DNA of 64,000 bases from Hippophae tibetana (Eukaryota > Streptophyta > Magnoliopsida > Rosales > Elaeagnaceae). This document shows, in pieces, positions 49,101 to 60,500 of this stretch. The notes below the pieces were generated by a model. The model did not search any database and was not told the origin of the DNA. It saw only the letters and a list, made by a program, of their open reading frames with translations. The first letter of the stretch is position 1. Every line of letters begins with the position of its first letter. The stretch spans positions 23,832,001 through 23,896,000 of the forward strand of contig CM072806.1 of assembly GCA_037013495.1 (NCBI GenBank), written 5' to 3'. The position numbers were made by a program, and so were the translations under genes.

Positions 49101-50831
49101 CAGCTATCATTCATTGCCTAAGGGTGTGGCGACACTACTTGTTGGGTTCTCACTTTGTTATCATGACGGAAAATGTGGCGAATAGCTACTTTTAGACTCA
49201 AAAGAATTTGAGTCCCAAGCAAGCTCAGTGGCAAGACTTATTGGCAAAGTTTGAGTATAGGCTGGAGTAAAAGCTCGGTAAGGAAAATGTGGTGGTTGAT
49301 GCGCTGAGTCGAAAGGCAGAGTTAGCAATTTTGAGTAGACCAAGCAGTCCCTTGTTATAAAGGATCAAAGAAAGGCTTGAGCATGATGCCCTAGCTCAAA
49401 ACCTCCTTTTCCTCATTAAGGAAGGAAAGACAAGTCGATTTTGGCTAAGTGATGGACTACTCTACGATAAGTAGAATCACATCTTTTTTCCAAAGTGGGA
49501 TAACTTGAGGAATGAGCTGATCAAGGAGTACCACGATTCACTATGGGCTGGACACCTAGGAATGAAGCACACCCTTACCTTAAGCAAGTAAATTTACTAC
49601 TAGCGTCAACTACGGGATGATGTTGAAGCTTATGTGAGGACTTTTCTTATATGCAAACAGGACAAGACATAGAAGCATGCACCTGAAGGGTTTCTGGAGC
49701 CGCTGCCTATCCCAGAGAGACCATGGGAAAGTGTCTCAATGGACTTCATCACTTACTTTCCAAAATCAGAGGGCTTTTGTAGCATCATTATAGTGATTGA
49801 TTGCTTCAGCAAGTATGCAACATTCATACCTGCCTCAATAGATTGTACTGCGGATGAGATGGCACGCTTGTTCCTTAAGCACGTTGTGAAGCATTGGGGG
49901 ATTCCATCCAACATTGTGAGTGATCGAGACCCTCGATTTATTGGGAATTTATGGACAGAATTGTTTAAGTTGTTGTTATTAGACTTGAACTTCTCCACAA
50001 GCTTTCATCCATAAAGCGATGGACAAACAAAACGTGCCAACACATTTCTGGAGCTCTATCTTAGGCACTTTGTTAGTGTCAACCAACATGATTGGGCTAC
50101 GTTGTTGGATGTAGCCTAATTTTCTTATAACCTGCAGATAAGTGAGTCCACAATGAAGAGTCCATTCGAGATCATCATTGGACAGCAACCCATGACTCAT
50201 CATGCTTTGGCTACAAGCTATGAAGGGAAGAGTCCAACTTCCTTTAAATTTTCCAAGGCATGGCATGAGCAGGCTAAGTTAGCTTGAGCCTATTTAAACA
50301 AGGCATCTAAGAAGATGAAGAAATGGGCTGACAAGATAAGAAGGATGGTGAAATTTCAGGAAGGAGATTTGGTCCTTGTTAAATTATTTCCCCAATAATT
50401 CAAATCTCTACGAAAGGTTCACAAGGGATTGGTACGGAAGTATGAAGGGCCATTTCCAATCCTCAAGTGAGTCAGTAAAGTGTTCTACAAACTACAACTC
50501 TCTTTGAAGCTTAAAATCTATCCTATTTTTCATGTAAGCATGTTGAAGCCTTATCATGGAGACAAAGAAGACACAAGTAAGGGAGAATCAAAGAGGGTGT
50601 CTACCGCAGTAGTAACCTCTATTGATAGAGGAATGGACTCTATCTTGACAGATCGACTAATTCGACGAAGGGGAGTACCAAGTTATTGAGAATACTTGGT
50701 GAAATGGAAGAATGCCTCAGACATAGAGGCAAGCTGGGAACTTAAAGATTCTTTGTGGAAATTCAAAGATGACATAGAGAGGTTAAAGCTTGAAGGCGCC
50801 ATGAGGGAGTCATGAACTTGAGGAGGGAAGG

Positions 50832-51474
50832 TGTTACATCCCGCTCAAAATTTCCCTTAAAATCCAAAGAAATTGTGGTTTCCTAAAGGATCTAGACTCT
50901 TCTACATGGAAAAGTTCTAGAGTGACCTAGAGATGTCTTGAAGGAGCTACAGTTGGATGGACTCAACTCAAGCCTTGAAGACTCTAGAATGTTCTAAAGT
51001 ATGCTAGAAGGTGCTAGAATATTCTAGAATGTGCTGGATGGTTCATGAAGGATGAAGAAGTCTCTAGAACTAGGAAGAAGGAACTAGACACTCCTAGAAG
51101 ACTCTAGAGTTGGCTAGAAGGTCCTATAACTTTGTGGCATGTTGTAGATAAAACTAGAGCATTCATGTACATTCTAGACTTAGAAGGATCTAGAAAGTTG
51201 TGGCGTAGTCTTAAGCTTGATGACACACTATAAATAGACCTATTGGTCTTCATTTGTATTCATCTTGGAAAATTGTAAGATAATCTCTCTCTAGAGCAAT
51301 ACAAGGCATTATTTATAAACTTTCTCTAGTACTTGCTTTGCTCTTGAATCCTCAAAATCTCAAAATCTCTTTCTAATCTCTTTGGAGTGTTTTGTTCAGG
51401 TTGAAAGGTAGGCTTAGTGCAACGAACCTTGCTAAGTACCACACGATCACTATTTGAAATTTAAGGTCATGACA
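50832..51474 (+). repeat. 3' LTR of chromovirus copy 2
   Basis: 643 bp, TGTTACATCCCGC...GTCATGACA, with TATAAATA at 51229-51236. It is about 20 bases shorter than its 5' partner through one gap near the middle, plus scattered differences. Copia sequence resumes right after 51474. Confidence 0.92.
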
Positions 51475-52801
51475 TTAGGAACATAAAACACATCTTGTAT
51501 CCCATGATTTACTCCATTTAAATTTAGCTTTATACTCCATTTTCCAAGAAAATTTATCCTCATGTTGTTGCTAAGTTTCACCATCTGTTAGAAAGCTCCA
51601 TCTATATCTTTGAATGCAAACTTATCTCCGGTCATATGATTTGAGTAACCATAATCTAGAAACCAAGCTTCTTCATTTTTTGCATTAGTCATTTCAACAC
51701 AAGACATGAGCGGTAGTTCTTCTTCATTATCAAATTGAGCAAAGTTTAGCTTCTTATCCAAGGACGGACATTCATATTGGTCATGACTGAGCTTGCGACA
51801 CTTGAAGCATTCAATTATGGCACAATTGTAGCTCTATCTTCCTTTCCTTATATAAGTACTCATACCATGTTCTATTTCTCCTCTACCACTTCCTACTTCA
51901 ATCTTAGCTTTTAGTGCATGTTCTTCACTACTAGAATTCCTTTGAAAATTCTGCTTGTGTACTATCAGACAACTCTGAATTTCATTCATTGAGAGACAAT
52001 TGATGTCTTTCAAGTCTTCTATGGAGCACACAATATAATTGAACTTCTTAAAGAGTGTGCGCAAGATCTTCTCCAAAATTTTGCATGCTATTGTCTACCA
52101 ACACGACCTTGGAGAAATAATCAGTGATTGACTCCCCAATCTTCATTTCTAACACCTGAAATTCCCTTCAAAGAGCTTGTAGTTAGGAACATTGTACTAT
52201 TTCATTACCTTGATACTTTCTCTTCATTTAATCCCATAATTGTTTGGTAATGTCCTTTTGAAGAATGGTCTTCAAAATTCACTTGTTGATTGCCTGAAAA
52301 AGATAATGTTTAACCTTTAAATCTTTCAACTTAAACTCTCCTAGGGTTTTCTTTTGCACATCCGTTAACACCTTTCCTCTGGCAAGTTCGGTGTAGCCAG
52401 TTTTGATAAGACTATACTATTCTTTGGATTTGAGCAGGTTTTATATCAACATGCTCCAGTAATTGTAATCTCCATCGAACTTGGGAATTTTTAATAGGTT
52501 CTATCATTCGTTAGCATCTTGAAAAAAACTATTTTCTCTCCCTCTCAAAGTGTTTCTCTTAACCTTTCATTCTCTCTAGGTTAGGAGACTACAGTTCCCA
52601 AACTCTCTCAATTAGATCCCTATGCTAAGCTCTGATACCAAATTGTAAACACTAATTGAAAGCAATGAACAAATCTTAACAACATGATTAAAATGTTCTA
52701 TTATTATTGAAATTGAAGAATAACCTTTTAATAGGCAAAGTACAAAACATTAACAACGAAATTCCAACCCACTCTTAGCATGTTTGAATGCTAGTAATAA
52801 A

Positions 52802-53254
52802 TGTTTGGACATTTGAACCGGCCTAAATACCAAGCTTTATACAGACCAAGCCTAAGACGGAAGATGAAGCACCCTAGACATCCCACTCGTGGGAAAAACC
52901 AAGCCCATATAGCCTCAACCCCTATTAAGATCGAGCTCGATGTCAACTTAAGCCTAGAAATACCAAGCTCGATAGAAGATTGAGCCTAAGAAAGACCGAG
53001 CCCAAGATCATCTCGAGCTCGGTCATAACACGACCTCGTGGAAAGCACAGTTGAACCTAACCTAGATTCCTGACACATTATACCTTAAGCTAAATCATGC
53101 CCTCCTAACATGTATTTACATTTACACATTGTGTATCTGACACCTGTACCATTTATGTGCTATAAATAAGTGTACCACTTATGAGGATCCATACATTCAG
53201 CCTTTTTTATTAATCTCTCTAATCTCTCTCTAGATAAGCGTTACAGTCTCAACA
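52802..53254 (+). repeat. Small solo LTR inserted in the Copia LTR
   Basis: 453 bp, TGTTTGGACATTTG...GTCTCAACA, plus orientation, with a TATA-like 'ctataaata' at about 53160. Flanks ataaa and gtaaa match at 4 of 5 bases. The U3 part carries several gagctcg-type palindromes (for example cgagctcg near 52933 and tcgagctcgg near 53013). It has no internal coding region. Confidence 0.6.
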
Positions 53255-53638
53255 GTAAACACAAACAAGAATGAGTCAAAACCTAACTACAACCCTACAA
53301 ACCATGGATTTATTCAAAGCATAAGAAACTCAACTAACTGAAGGAGTCTCAATAAGGAGAAGGTGGGAAGGACAAGTAATGATCAAAATATTCCTGCCCA
53401 AATAGTTAAAAATATGGCATTTTCCCCATTACTATTCAAAAAACACTAAACTAGATTTTTTTACAATATTATGGGTACTAATAGGAAGTTTTTTCATAAC
53501 ATGGATACTAATGGGAATCCTTTGAAAAAAATGATCCATTTATGAAACGTTTGTCATAATATAGGTGCTAGAAAGGTACAACCCTTTAATAGTATGTACA
53601 TCTCAAAATATTGTCTCGTGAAAATATTTGTGACCAAT
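53255..53638. other. Copia LTR remainder and dispersed repeat
   Basis: Up to about 53380 this is probably the rest of the Copia LTR. From 53385 to 53545 it matches 36866-37010 in reverse complement. The last 90 bases before 53639 show nothing recognisable. Confidence 0.45.
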
Positions 53639-55033
53639 TGATGAGCGAAAACCGGCATCGCCGATTCTTGCCAATACTTTGGTTTTAATATTTATAAAAC
53701 TCTCGCAAGTGCACGAATCATTTCGAAGAAAATGATAAGTATACTCCCAAGGTCGATCTAAGGAAGGAATGTATGTGGTTTTTAATTTATTATTCAAACT
53801 TTTAAAAACGAAATTAAATCCTAAACATCCTGTCACGATAGTTTGGTTTTTGTGTTCCTAATCTAATAACATAAAATAAACATATATACAGATTAATTAA
53901 ATATAATCTAATATCATAAAAATAAACATAGAAACAAATTCAATAAATAATTATCTAAAAAAATAAACATATATACAGATTCAATAAATATTCATGCAAA
54001 TTTTATCATTTATATTAGCGGAGTATTTATGGATATAATAACTAAATTAATTATGCTTGCTCATATTATCTAGGTTATTAAAGATATAAATTGATATTTT
54101 ATTGATTCTCTTTTTTTTTATATAAATACCACCTTTGGTGGGGTTAGATATTCTTTGTTAACTAAACAAATCAATTAACACCTATGGGTGGGGTTGATAA
54201 CTAATATGCTTAATTAAATTAATTCCTTTTTCTAAGAGATTGAAAATGAACCATTTAAATGCCACCTTTGGTGGGGTTAGACAGTTTAAACTTTATTCAA
54301 GGTGTCCAAATTAAACATAAGAATTTAATTATCCGAGTACTAACTTTCAAGTTTTAAAACCACTATTGAAAACATGTTGTCAATACATTTTCACATAATA
54401 ATTCTTATAAAAACTTTTGAAATAGAGTTTCACTCTAACTACCGGGCGATTGTACCAACAAATAAAAGAGCACTACTCTAAATTAGACCGGATAACTAAA
54501 CCTTAAAATGTAATTTTCAGGTTTAAGTTTGTAATGAAAAATAATATATTTCTCTCTAACATTCTTAATATAAAATCTTGAATAAAAAAAAATCAATTCA
54601 TTTTAAAGATTTTTACCTATTTAATATTTCGCAAGCATAACAACGTCGTTATTACATCATGTTTACTAAACATCCAGCATAGTTAAATTTAACCACAGAA
54701 AAATTAAATATAACATGTAAGAATAAAGCATAAAAATAACTGTAAAGAAAATAAAATCCTTACAGAACTTCGACGCTATTCCCGTAGCTAGAAAACCTCC
54801 AAGCGGAATTTGTACTCCCATTTATTGAATCAAAAATCTAAATTATTACAAAAACATTACAAGTTCCTCTCAAAAAGAGAAGAACTCTAAAACTAAGAGA
54901 ATTGAACTAAAAACTAAGAAAAGCTTAGAAACTAAGAAAGAAACTAAGAAAAACTCAAAAACTAAGAAATGAGAGAAAGAAAGAAGAGAGAAGTGTGTTT
55001 TGAAGGTGTGATTTGAAGTGAAGGGAAAGGGGG

Positions 55034-55041
55034 TATTTATA
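55034..55041 (-). promoter_or_regulatory. TATA box of the Athila LTR
   Basis: The minus strand reads TATAAATA, followed downstream by a CT-rich leader-like stretch. It marks the U3/R side of the LTR. Confidence 0.65.
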
Positions 55042-55119
55042 GGTGAGGATGGAGAGAAAAAATGAGTAAAACAATGTTAAAAAAATATTAAAAAATGTAA
55101 AAACGCGTATTGGAATTGC

Positions 55120-55150
55120 TGATGTCATTAATGACGTCAGCATGACGTCA
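55120..55150. promoter_or_regulatory. Phased TGACGTCA motifs (as-1-like)
   Basis: TGATGTCA (55120-55127), TGACGTCA (55132-55139) and TGACGTCA (55143-55150) lie 11-12 bp apart, about one helical turn. They are about 80-110 bases upstream of the TATA box in the LTR's own direction. Tandem TGACG motifs are known as as-1 elements, bound by TGA-type bZIP factors. Confidence 0.6.
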
Positions 55151-55312
55151 CAGGGGCGGATGCACGTGAAAAATGGGGCGAAAACGCGTTGGGCGCGCGG
55201 AGGGGCTACTGCTGGGCGCTGTGCGCGCGCGCGGCATGGGGCGCGCGCGGCATGGGGCGCGCGCGGCTGGGCACTGGGCTACGCGCGCGGCTGGGCTGCG
55301 GCGCGCGATTTC
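55140..55312. repeat. GC-rich island with a short tandem unit in the Athila LTR
   Basis: A unit of about 16 bp, 'gcatggggcgcgcgcg', repeats near 55220-55270 with variants to 55312. The island is extremely GC-rich against an AT-rich background and contains many GCGCGC runs. Open frames over it are a by-product of composition. Confidence 0.8.
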
Positions 55313-55605
55313 CATCTTTTTGACATTTTTGACCTTTTCGACCCATTTTGTCCAATTTTTCCATGTTTGTTGACCTTTTCCCACTTATTTATTAATATAT
55401 TTGTGATGTATTGCTTCAAGTATTCCTCTTTTAGTCTTTAAATTGGGTTTTTAAGCCAAAATACCTGAAAAACAATAAGAATACCCGTGATTCCGAAAAG
55501 ACAAATTTATATAAATATATGATAAAACATATAAATATATATATTTTTAATTAATTAATGTACATAAAATCATGGTTATTTTAGTGCTTTTTGAGCACTC
55601 ATTAC

Positions 55606-57543
55606 AACCCCCAACCAGCTTCTTGCTAGTCCCTTAGCAAGAGAAGCGATAAAAGCTAAAAATTAAACTATCCTAAATCACTTTCGTGGATTGAAACGGT
55701 TGCATTTAGCCTATGCAACAAGCCGTTAAACCCCAAGGTTGCCCTAGTGGACGAGTTTGAGTCTCGTGAGGGTTTTCAGTAATGATACCCACAAACATTG
55801 AACTAATTGTAAAAATCAAAAGAAACTATAAAAACAATCAAATCAAAAACTACAATTACAACACAATCAAAAATTAATTTAAGAATAAAAGAAAACAACA
55901 TATCACAAAAATTTCTCACACTTTTTAATCTCCTTTAAGATCATAATTAAAATCTCAAGCATAAGTTATTTTAATCTCTGTAAACAATCATGATTTTATT
56001 ATAATAATTAGTCAAAAATCATTTTCATATTTCATTTCAAAAATGTGTCAATTTAATTTTACCCAATTTCAGTGTCATGAATCAGAATTCGCTTCGACTC
56101 TATTCCTCACAAGTCAATACTCTCAAAGCACTGAATCCTATGGGTTCAAACACTCATACTAATTTATATGCGAAATAGTTTATGTATAGAAATGAACTAA
56201 TATGTTCGCATATGTATAAAGAATAAGGGCTCAAAGTGTTATTTTAACATTGATCTCATGAAAGGAATCGAATGTATAAATTATAAAGATATCATATATA
56301 AAAATTATTTTCATGCATAAATTAAACTCATTAAGAAAGAATTTCAAGATATATGCTTTTTACAAATGAAGAAATTGCAATGACTTTTTAGGGAATTTAC
56401 TTCCTATATCTTTCTTTTGTATTTAGCCTTTACTCACAACTTTGTTGGTAATGTGGGTCATAGTATGTAGATGATACTATTTTTTTTATCTCTCTATACA
56501 TTTTTTTTTTCAATATATGTATTTTTTAGAGAGTCAACCCATGTACAGATTGTACATTTTTTTGGATTTTGGTGAGTGGTTAATTTTGTGGCTTTTCTGT
56601 TTGATCTTGGTTTAGGTAACCCCAGATATGTCTTTTTGTTTTTATAGCAGTCATGCATGAATGAGATATAAGCATATACTATCAATTTCTACTTAAATCG
56701 TTTAATCTAAACAAAAATAATAATAAAAAATATATGATACTCTATTATGATGAGAAAAAAATTCATACATTCAATGCTAATACCTATAGAGATCATCTAA
56801 AAATTTGAATAAATAAGAAATGTGTTTGGAGTAGAAAAAATATATATTTCACTCTGAATAAAAGAAATTAGGCTCAAATTATATCTCACAAGGGTAGTCT
56901 CCACTAAAAAAAATTCATAAACACCGATTTTGGGTTTAATATAATTTCCACATTTTATCAAGAAATACTAGTTATGACAAAAACTAACTAATTATCAAAA
57001 ATAATTACAAAATATTTCATGATATGTTTTCAAAAATTAATCTAACAGTACCAAAGACTTAACTATTTACTTAAATTTGATTTAAAGAAATGATAAATTT
57101 TTGTGAGAATTTTTTTTTTATTATGCATTGTAACTTTTCACCACCCCCAACCTAGAACTTACATTGTCCTCAATGTAACAACTGCAAATTAAAGATAAAG
57201 AGAAAAGAGGAGAAAGATTACCTATTTCTTGAGAATGTGTAAGTAGTAATGAAGAAATGCAGGTGCATCTATCATATTCATCATTAAAGTGTATACATAC
57301 AGATTGTTGTGAACTTCTAACATCTCAACAAATATTTTAGTTTTAACAATTTTAAAAATTATTCACATATAAGTAAACTAAAATAAACAATAAAATTAAG
57401 TAAATAAAACAAATAACAAAAAATTACCTAACATGATGGGTTGCCTCCCATCCAGCGCTTAGTTTAACGTCTTAGCAAGACGTATCTTTTTGGTGCTAAG
57501 GGTTACTCAGCCAAATGCAATCCATTTCAGCAATGTTGTTTGG
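55606..57543 (-). other. Non-coding 3' region of the Athila element
   Basis: AT-rich sequence between the pol stop and the LTR. Landmarks are the PPT (55606-55620), the pre-PPT hairpin (55621-55642), a region homologous to 5558-5757, an ACATTG-TCCT-CAATGT hairpin (57161-57176) beside a second purine-like tract (minus-strand ggttgggggtgg, about 57141-57152), and an ACGTCTT-AGC-AAGACGT hairpin (57468-57484) just after pol. No envelope-like frame is recognised. Confidence 0.65.
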
Positions 57544-60500
57544 TTATTCTAAATAAGGCTTGACACGATGGCCATTAACTTTGAACGTTTTTTGTGTCTT
57601 GGAGTCCAATAGTTCTACCACTCCATGTTCAGATACCTGAACTATTTTGAATGGTCCATCCCATCTTGATCTCAGCTTTCCTGGAAACAATCTCAAACGA
57701 GAGTTAAATAAAAGAACTTTCATTCCAGGGTGAAAAGTTTTAGGAACTAGCCTCTTGTCATGATAGCGCTTAGTACGCTTTTTGTATAATTTGGCATTCT
57801 CATAAGCTTCATTCCTAATTTCTTCCAACTCATGAAGCTGGAGTAATCGTTTTTCACCTGCTTTATCTAAATCCATGTTTAGCTCTTTAATTGCCCAGTA
57901 AGCCTTGTGTTCAAGTTCAACTGGAAGGTGGCACGCTTTCCCAAAGATTAACCGGTAAGGGCTCATCCCAATAGGTGTTTTGTAAGCGGTGCGGTATGCC
58001 CATAAGGCATCATTTAACTTAAATGCCCAATCCTTCCTTGAAGGACGCACAGTGCGTTCCAATATTCCCTTAATTTGCCTATTACTTACTTCCACTAAAC
58101 CGGAAGTTTGAGGATGATATGGAGTAGCTACCTTATGTGTGATGTTGTACTTGTTTAGTACTCTATCAAAGAGTTTGTTACAAAAATGGCTACCTCCATC
58201 ACTTATTATAGCTCTAGGCGTTCCGAACCTACTGAATATGAAATCTTTCAAGAATTTCACAACAACATTAGCATCATTGGTTTTGGTGGGGATAGCTTCT
58301 ACCCACTTGGACACATAATCCACAGCAACCAAAATGTATTGAAAACCATTAGATGGGGGAAAAGGACCCATAAAGTCAATCCCCCATACATCAAAGAGTT
58401 CAACAACTAAATTAGATGTCAAAGGCATTTCATCTCTTTTGCTTATGTTTCCTGTTCTTTGACATCTATCACATTGTGCACAAAACATATGAGCATCTTT
58501 AAAAAGAGTGGGCCAAAAGAATCCAGACTGTAATATCTTACGGGCTGTCTTTTCACCTCCAAAATGACCCCCACAATGAAGTTCATGACAAAAAGTCAGA
58601 ATGCTCTTATGTTCTTCTTCAGGTACACATCTCCGGATGACTTGATCTTGACCAATCTTGTATAAATAAGGGTCATCCCAGAAATAGTCCTTAATAGTTT
58701 TAAAAAACCTTTTCTTATCCTGATATGAAGTGTTAGGTCGCAAAACACCATTGGCAAGATAGTTTACAATATCAGCATACCATGGGTTTGGACCTATGAA
58801 AAATAACTGTTCATCAGGAAAGGTTTCAACTATATCTTCATTACTCTCATCTTTAAGAGAATTGAAGTCAGAAATCAACCTAGACAAATGGTCAGCTACT
58901 AAGTTTTCACTGCCTTTCTTATCCTTGATTTCTAGGTCAAATTCTTGTAAGAGTAAGACCCACCTGATTAATCTTGGCTTGGCATTTGGTTTACTTAATA
59001 GGTATCTTAAAGCAGCATGATCAGAATGCACAATCACTTTAGATCCTACTAAATAAGACTGAAATTTGTCTAAAGAGAATACTATAACCAAGAATTCCTT
59101 TTCAGTGGTGGTGTAATTCATTTGGGCATCATTGAGTGTTTTGCTAGCGTAGTAGATGACATGCAAACGCTTATCCACTTTTTGTCCCAAGACTGCTCCT
59201 ATTGCATAATCAGAAGCGTCACACATTATTTCAAAAGGTAAAGACCAGTTTGGTGCCATTATAACAGGGGTAGATGTTAGTTTATCTTTCAAGGTATTAA
59301 AGGAAATAAGGCAGTCATTGTTGAAGTCAAAATCAGCATCTTTGGATAGCAAGTTACATAAGGGACGACTTATTTTAGAGAAATCTTTAATAAATCGTCT
59401 GTAAAATCCTGCATGTCCCAAGAAGCTTCTTATCCCCTTCACAGATGTAGGGGGAGGTAGTTTGGATATCAATTCAACTTTTGCCTTATCAACTTCAATA
59501 CCCTTGTTTGAAATTATATGCCCTAAAACTATCCCTTGTTGAACCATAAAATGACTTTTCTCCCAACTAAGGGTTAGATTGCATTCAATGCATCTTTCTA
59601 AAACCAAAGTCAATTTATGTAAGCAATCATCAAATGAGTTCCCAAAGACAGAGAAATCGTCCATGAAAATCTCAATGAATTTTTCCACCATGTCCGAGAA
59701 AATGGATATCATGCATCTCTGAAACGTGGCAGGGGCATTGCATAACCCAAATGGCATTCTGCGAAAAGCAAATATCCCAAAAGGACATGTAAATGTGGTC
59801 TTTTCCTGATCTTCTGGTGCTATGGGTACTTGATAATATCCGGACAATCCATCCAAAAAACAGTAAAATTCATGCCCAGCTAATCTTTCCAACATTTGAT
59901 CAATGAATGGAAGAGGAAAGTGATCCTTTTTCGTATATAAATTTAGTTTCCTAAAATCTATACACATTCTCCATCCAGTGATTATTCTAGTGGGCACTAA
60001 TTCACTTTTGTCATTTTTAACAACTGTTATCCCAGATTTCTTTGGTACCACATGCACTGGACTAACCCACTTACTATCCGCAATAGGATAGATAATCCCT
60101 TCTTCTAATAATTTAAGAATTTCCTTTTTAACTACCTCTTGCATGTTTGGGTTTAGTCTTCTTTGGGCCTCTCGTACAGGTTTAGCACCATCCTCCAAGT
60201 TGATCTTGTGCATACACATTGTTGGACTAATGCCTCTTATATCCCCTATACTCCAACCTATAGATTTCTTAAACTGTTTAAGCACTTTGATGAGTTCCTT
60301 TTCTTGTGGTTTGGTCAAGGTTGAAGAAATTATCACTGGATAAGTTTCTCCCTCTCCCAAAAACACATATTTTAAGTGCTCAGGTAAGTCTTTGAGTTCA
60401 AGTTCAGGTGGATTGGCCTCTTTAATAGATGAAGAACTGGGTAGATTTAAAAGTGTACTAGATTTTGTCATCACTTCATTATTGTCTAGTTGTTCAAGGT

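Larger units (their letters stand above)
45474..51474 (+). mobile_element. Ty3/Gypsy chromovirus, copy 2, nested in Copia (fossil)
   Basis: Same family as the element at 13513, and about 6.0 kb long. It has a 5' LTR (45474-46135), PBS (from about 46138), gag (about 46180-47340), protease (about 47460-47830), reverse transcriptase (about 48030-48740), RNase H (about 48900-49310), integrase (about 49480-50260), chromodomain-like tail (about 50620-50790), PPT (about 50817-50831) and a 3' LTR (50832-51474). Its orientation is opposite to the host Copia. Flanks cttgg and ttagg match at 3 of 5 bases. The LTRs differ by roughly 5-7 percent by eye, so its age is similar to copy 1, yet it carries more breaks, on the order of a dozen. 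Confidence 0.92.
42640..53380 (-). mobile_element. Ty1/Copia element with nested insertions (fossil)
   Basis: Minus strand, reading right to left. The LTR begins at 52644. A tRNA-Met-type PBS (TGGTATCAGAGC) lies at about 52629-52640 on the minus strand. Gag of the UBN2 type follows (about 52520 down to 51830), with a CCHC knuckle near 51800, then protease (about 51680), integrase (about 45400-44430), reverse transcriptase (about 43960-43050) and RNase H (about 43013-42690). The left LTR is not found. The Gypsy chromovirus at 45474-51474 interrupts it between protease and integrase, and a small solo LTR (52802-53254) sits in its own LTR. The right border near 53380 is approximate. It is broken in many places and older than the chromovirus inside it. 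Confidence 0.82.
53639..55605 (-). repeat. 3' LTR of the Athila-type element
   Basis: About 1967 bp. On the minus strand it begins TGTAATGAGTGCTCAAAA and ends ...TTTCGCTCATCA. It has TATAAATA at 55034-55041 on the minus strand, a cluster of TGACGTCA-type motifs at 55120-55150, and a GC-rich island at 55140-55312 in the U3. The outer 600 bases match the LTR piece at 1-534, with an extra local duplication at about 53860-54000. Confidence 0.85.

Noticed and set aside
52801-52983. Small open frame of 60 codons
   Set aside because: It lies wholly inside the small solo LTR and is rich in palindromic gagctc sites. There is no protein match.
55142-55441. Overlapping open frames rich in Ala, Arg and Gly
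   Set aside because: They lie over the GC-rich island of an LTR, where stops are rare by composition.
55606-57543. Possible envelope-like gene after pol in the Athila element
   Set aside because: Some Athila elements have one here, but this stretch is AT-rich and shows no long frame, signal peptide or membrane segment.
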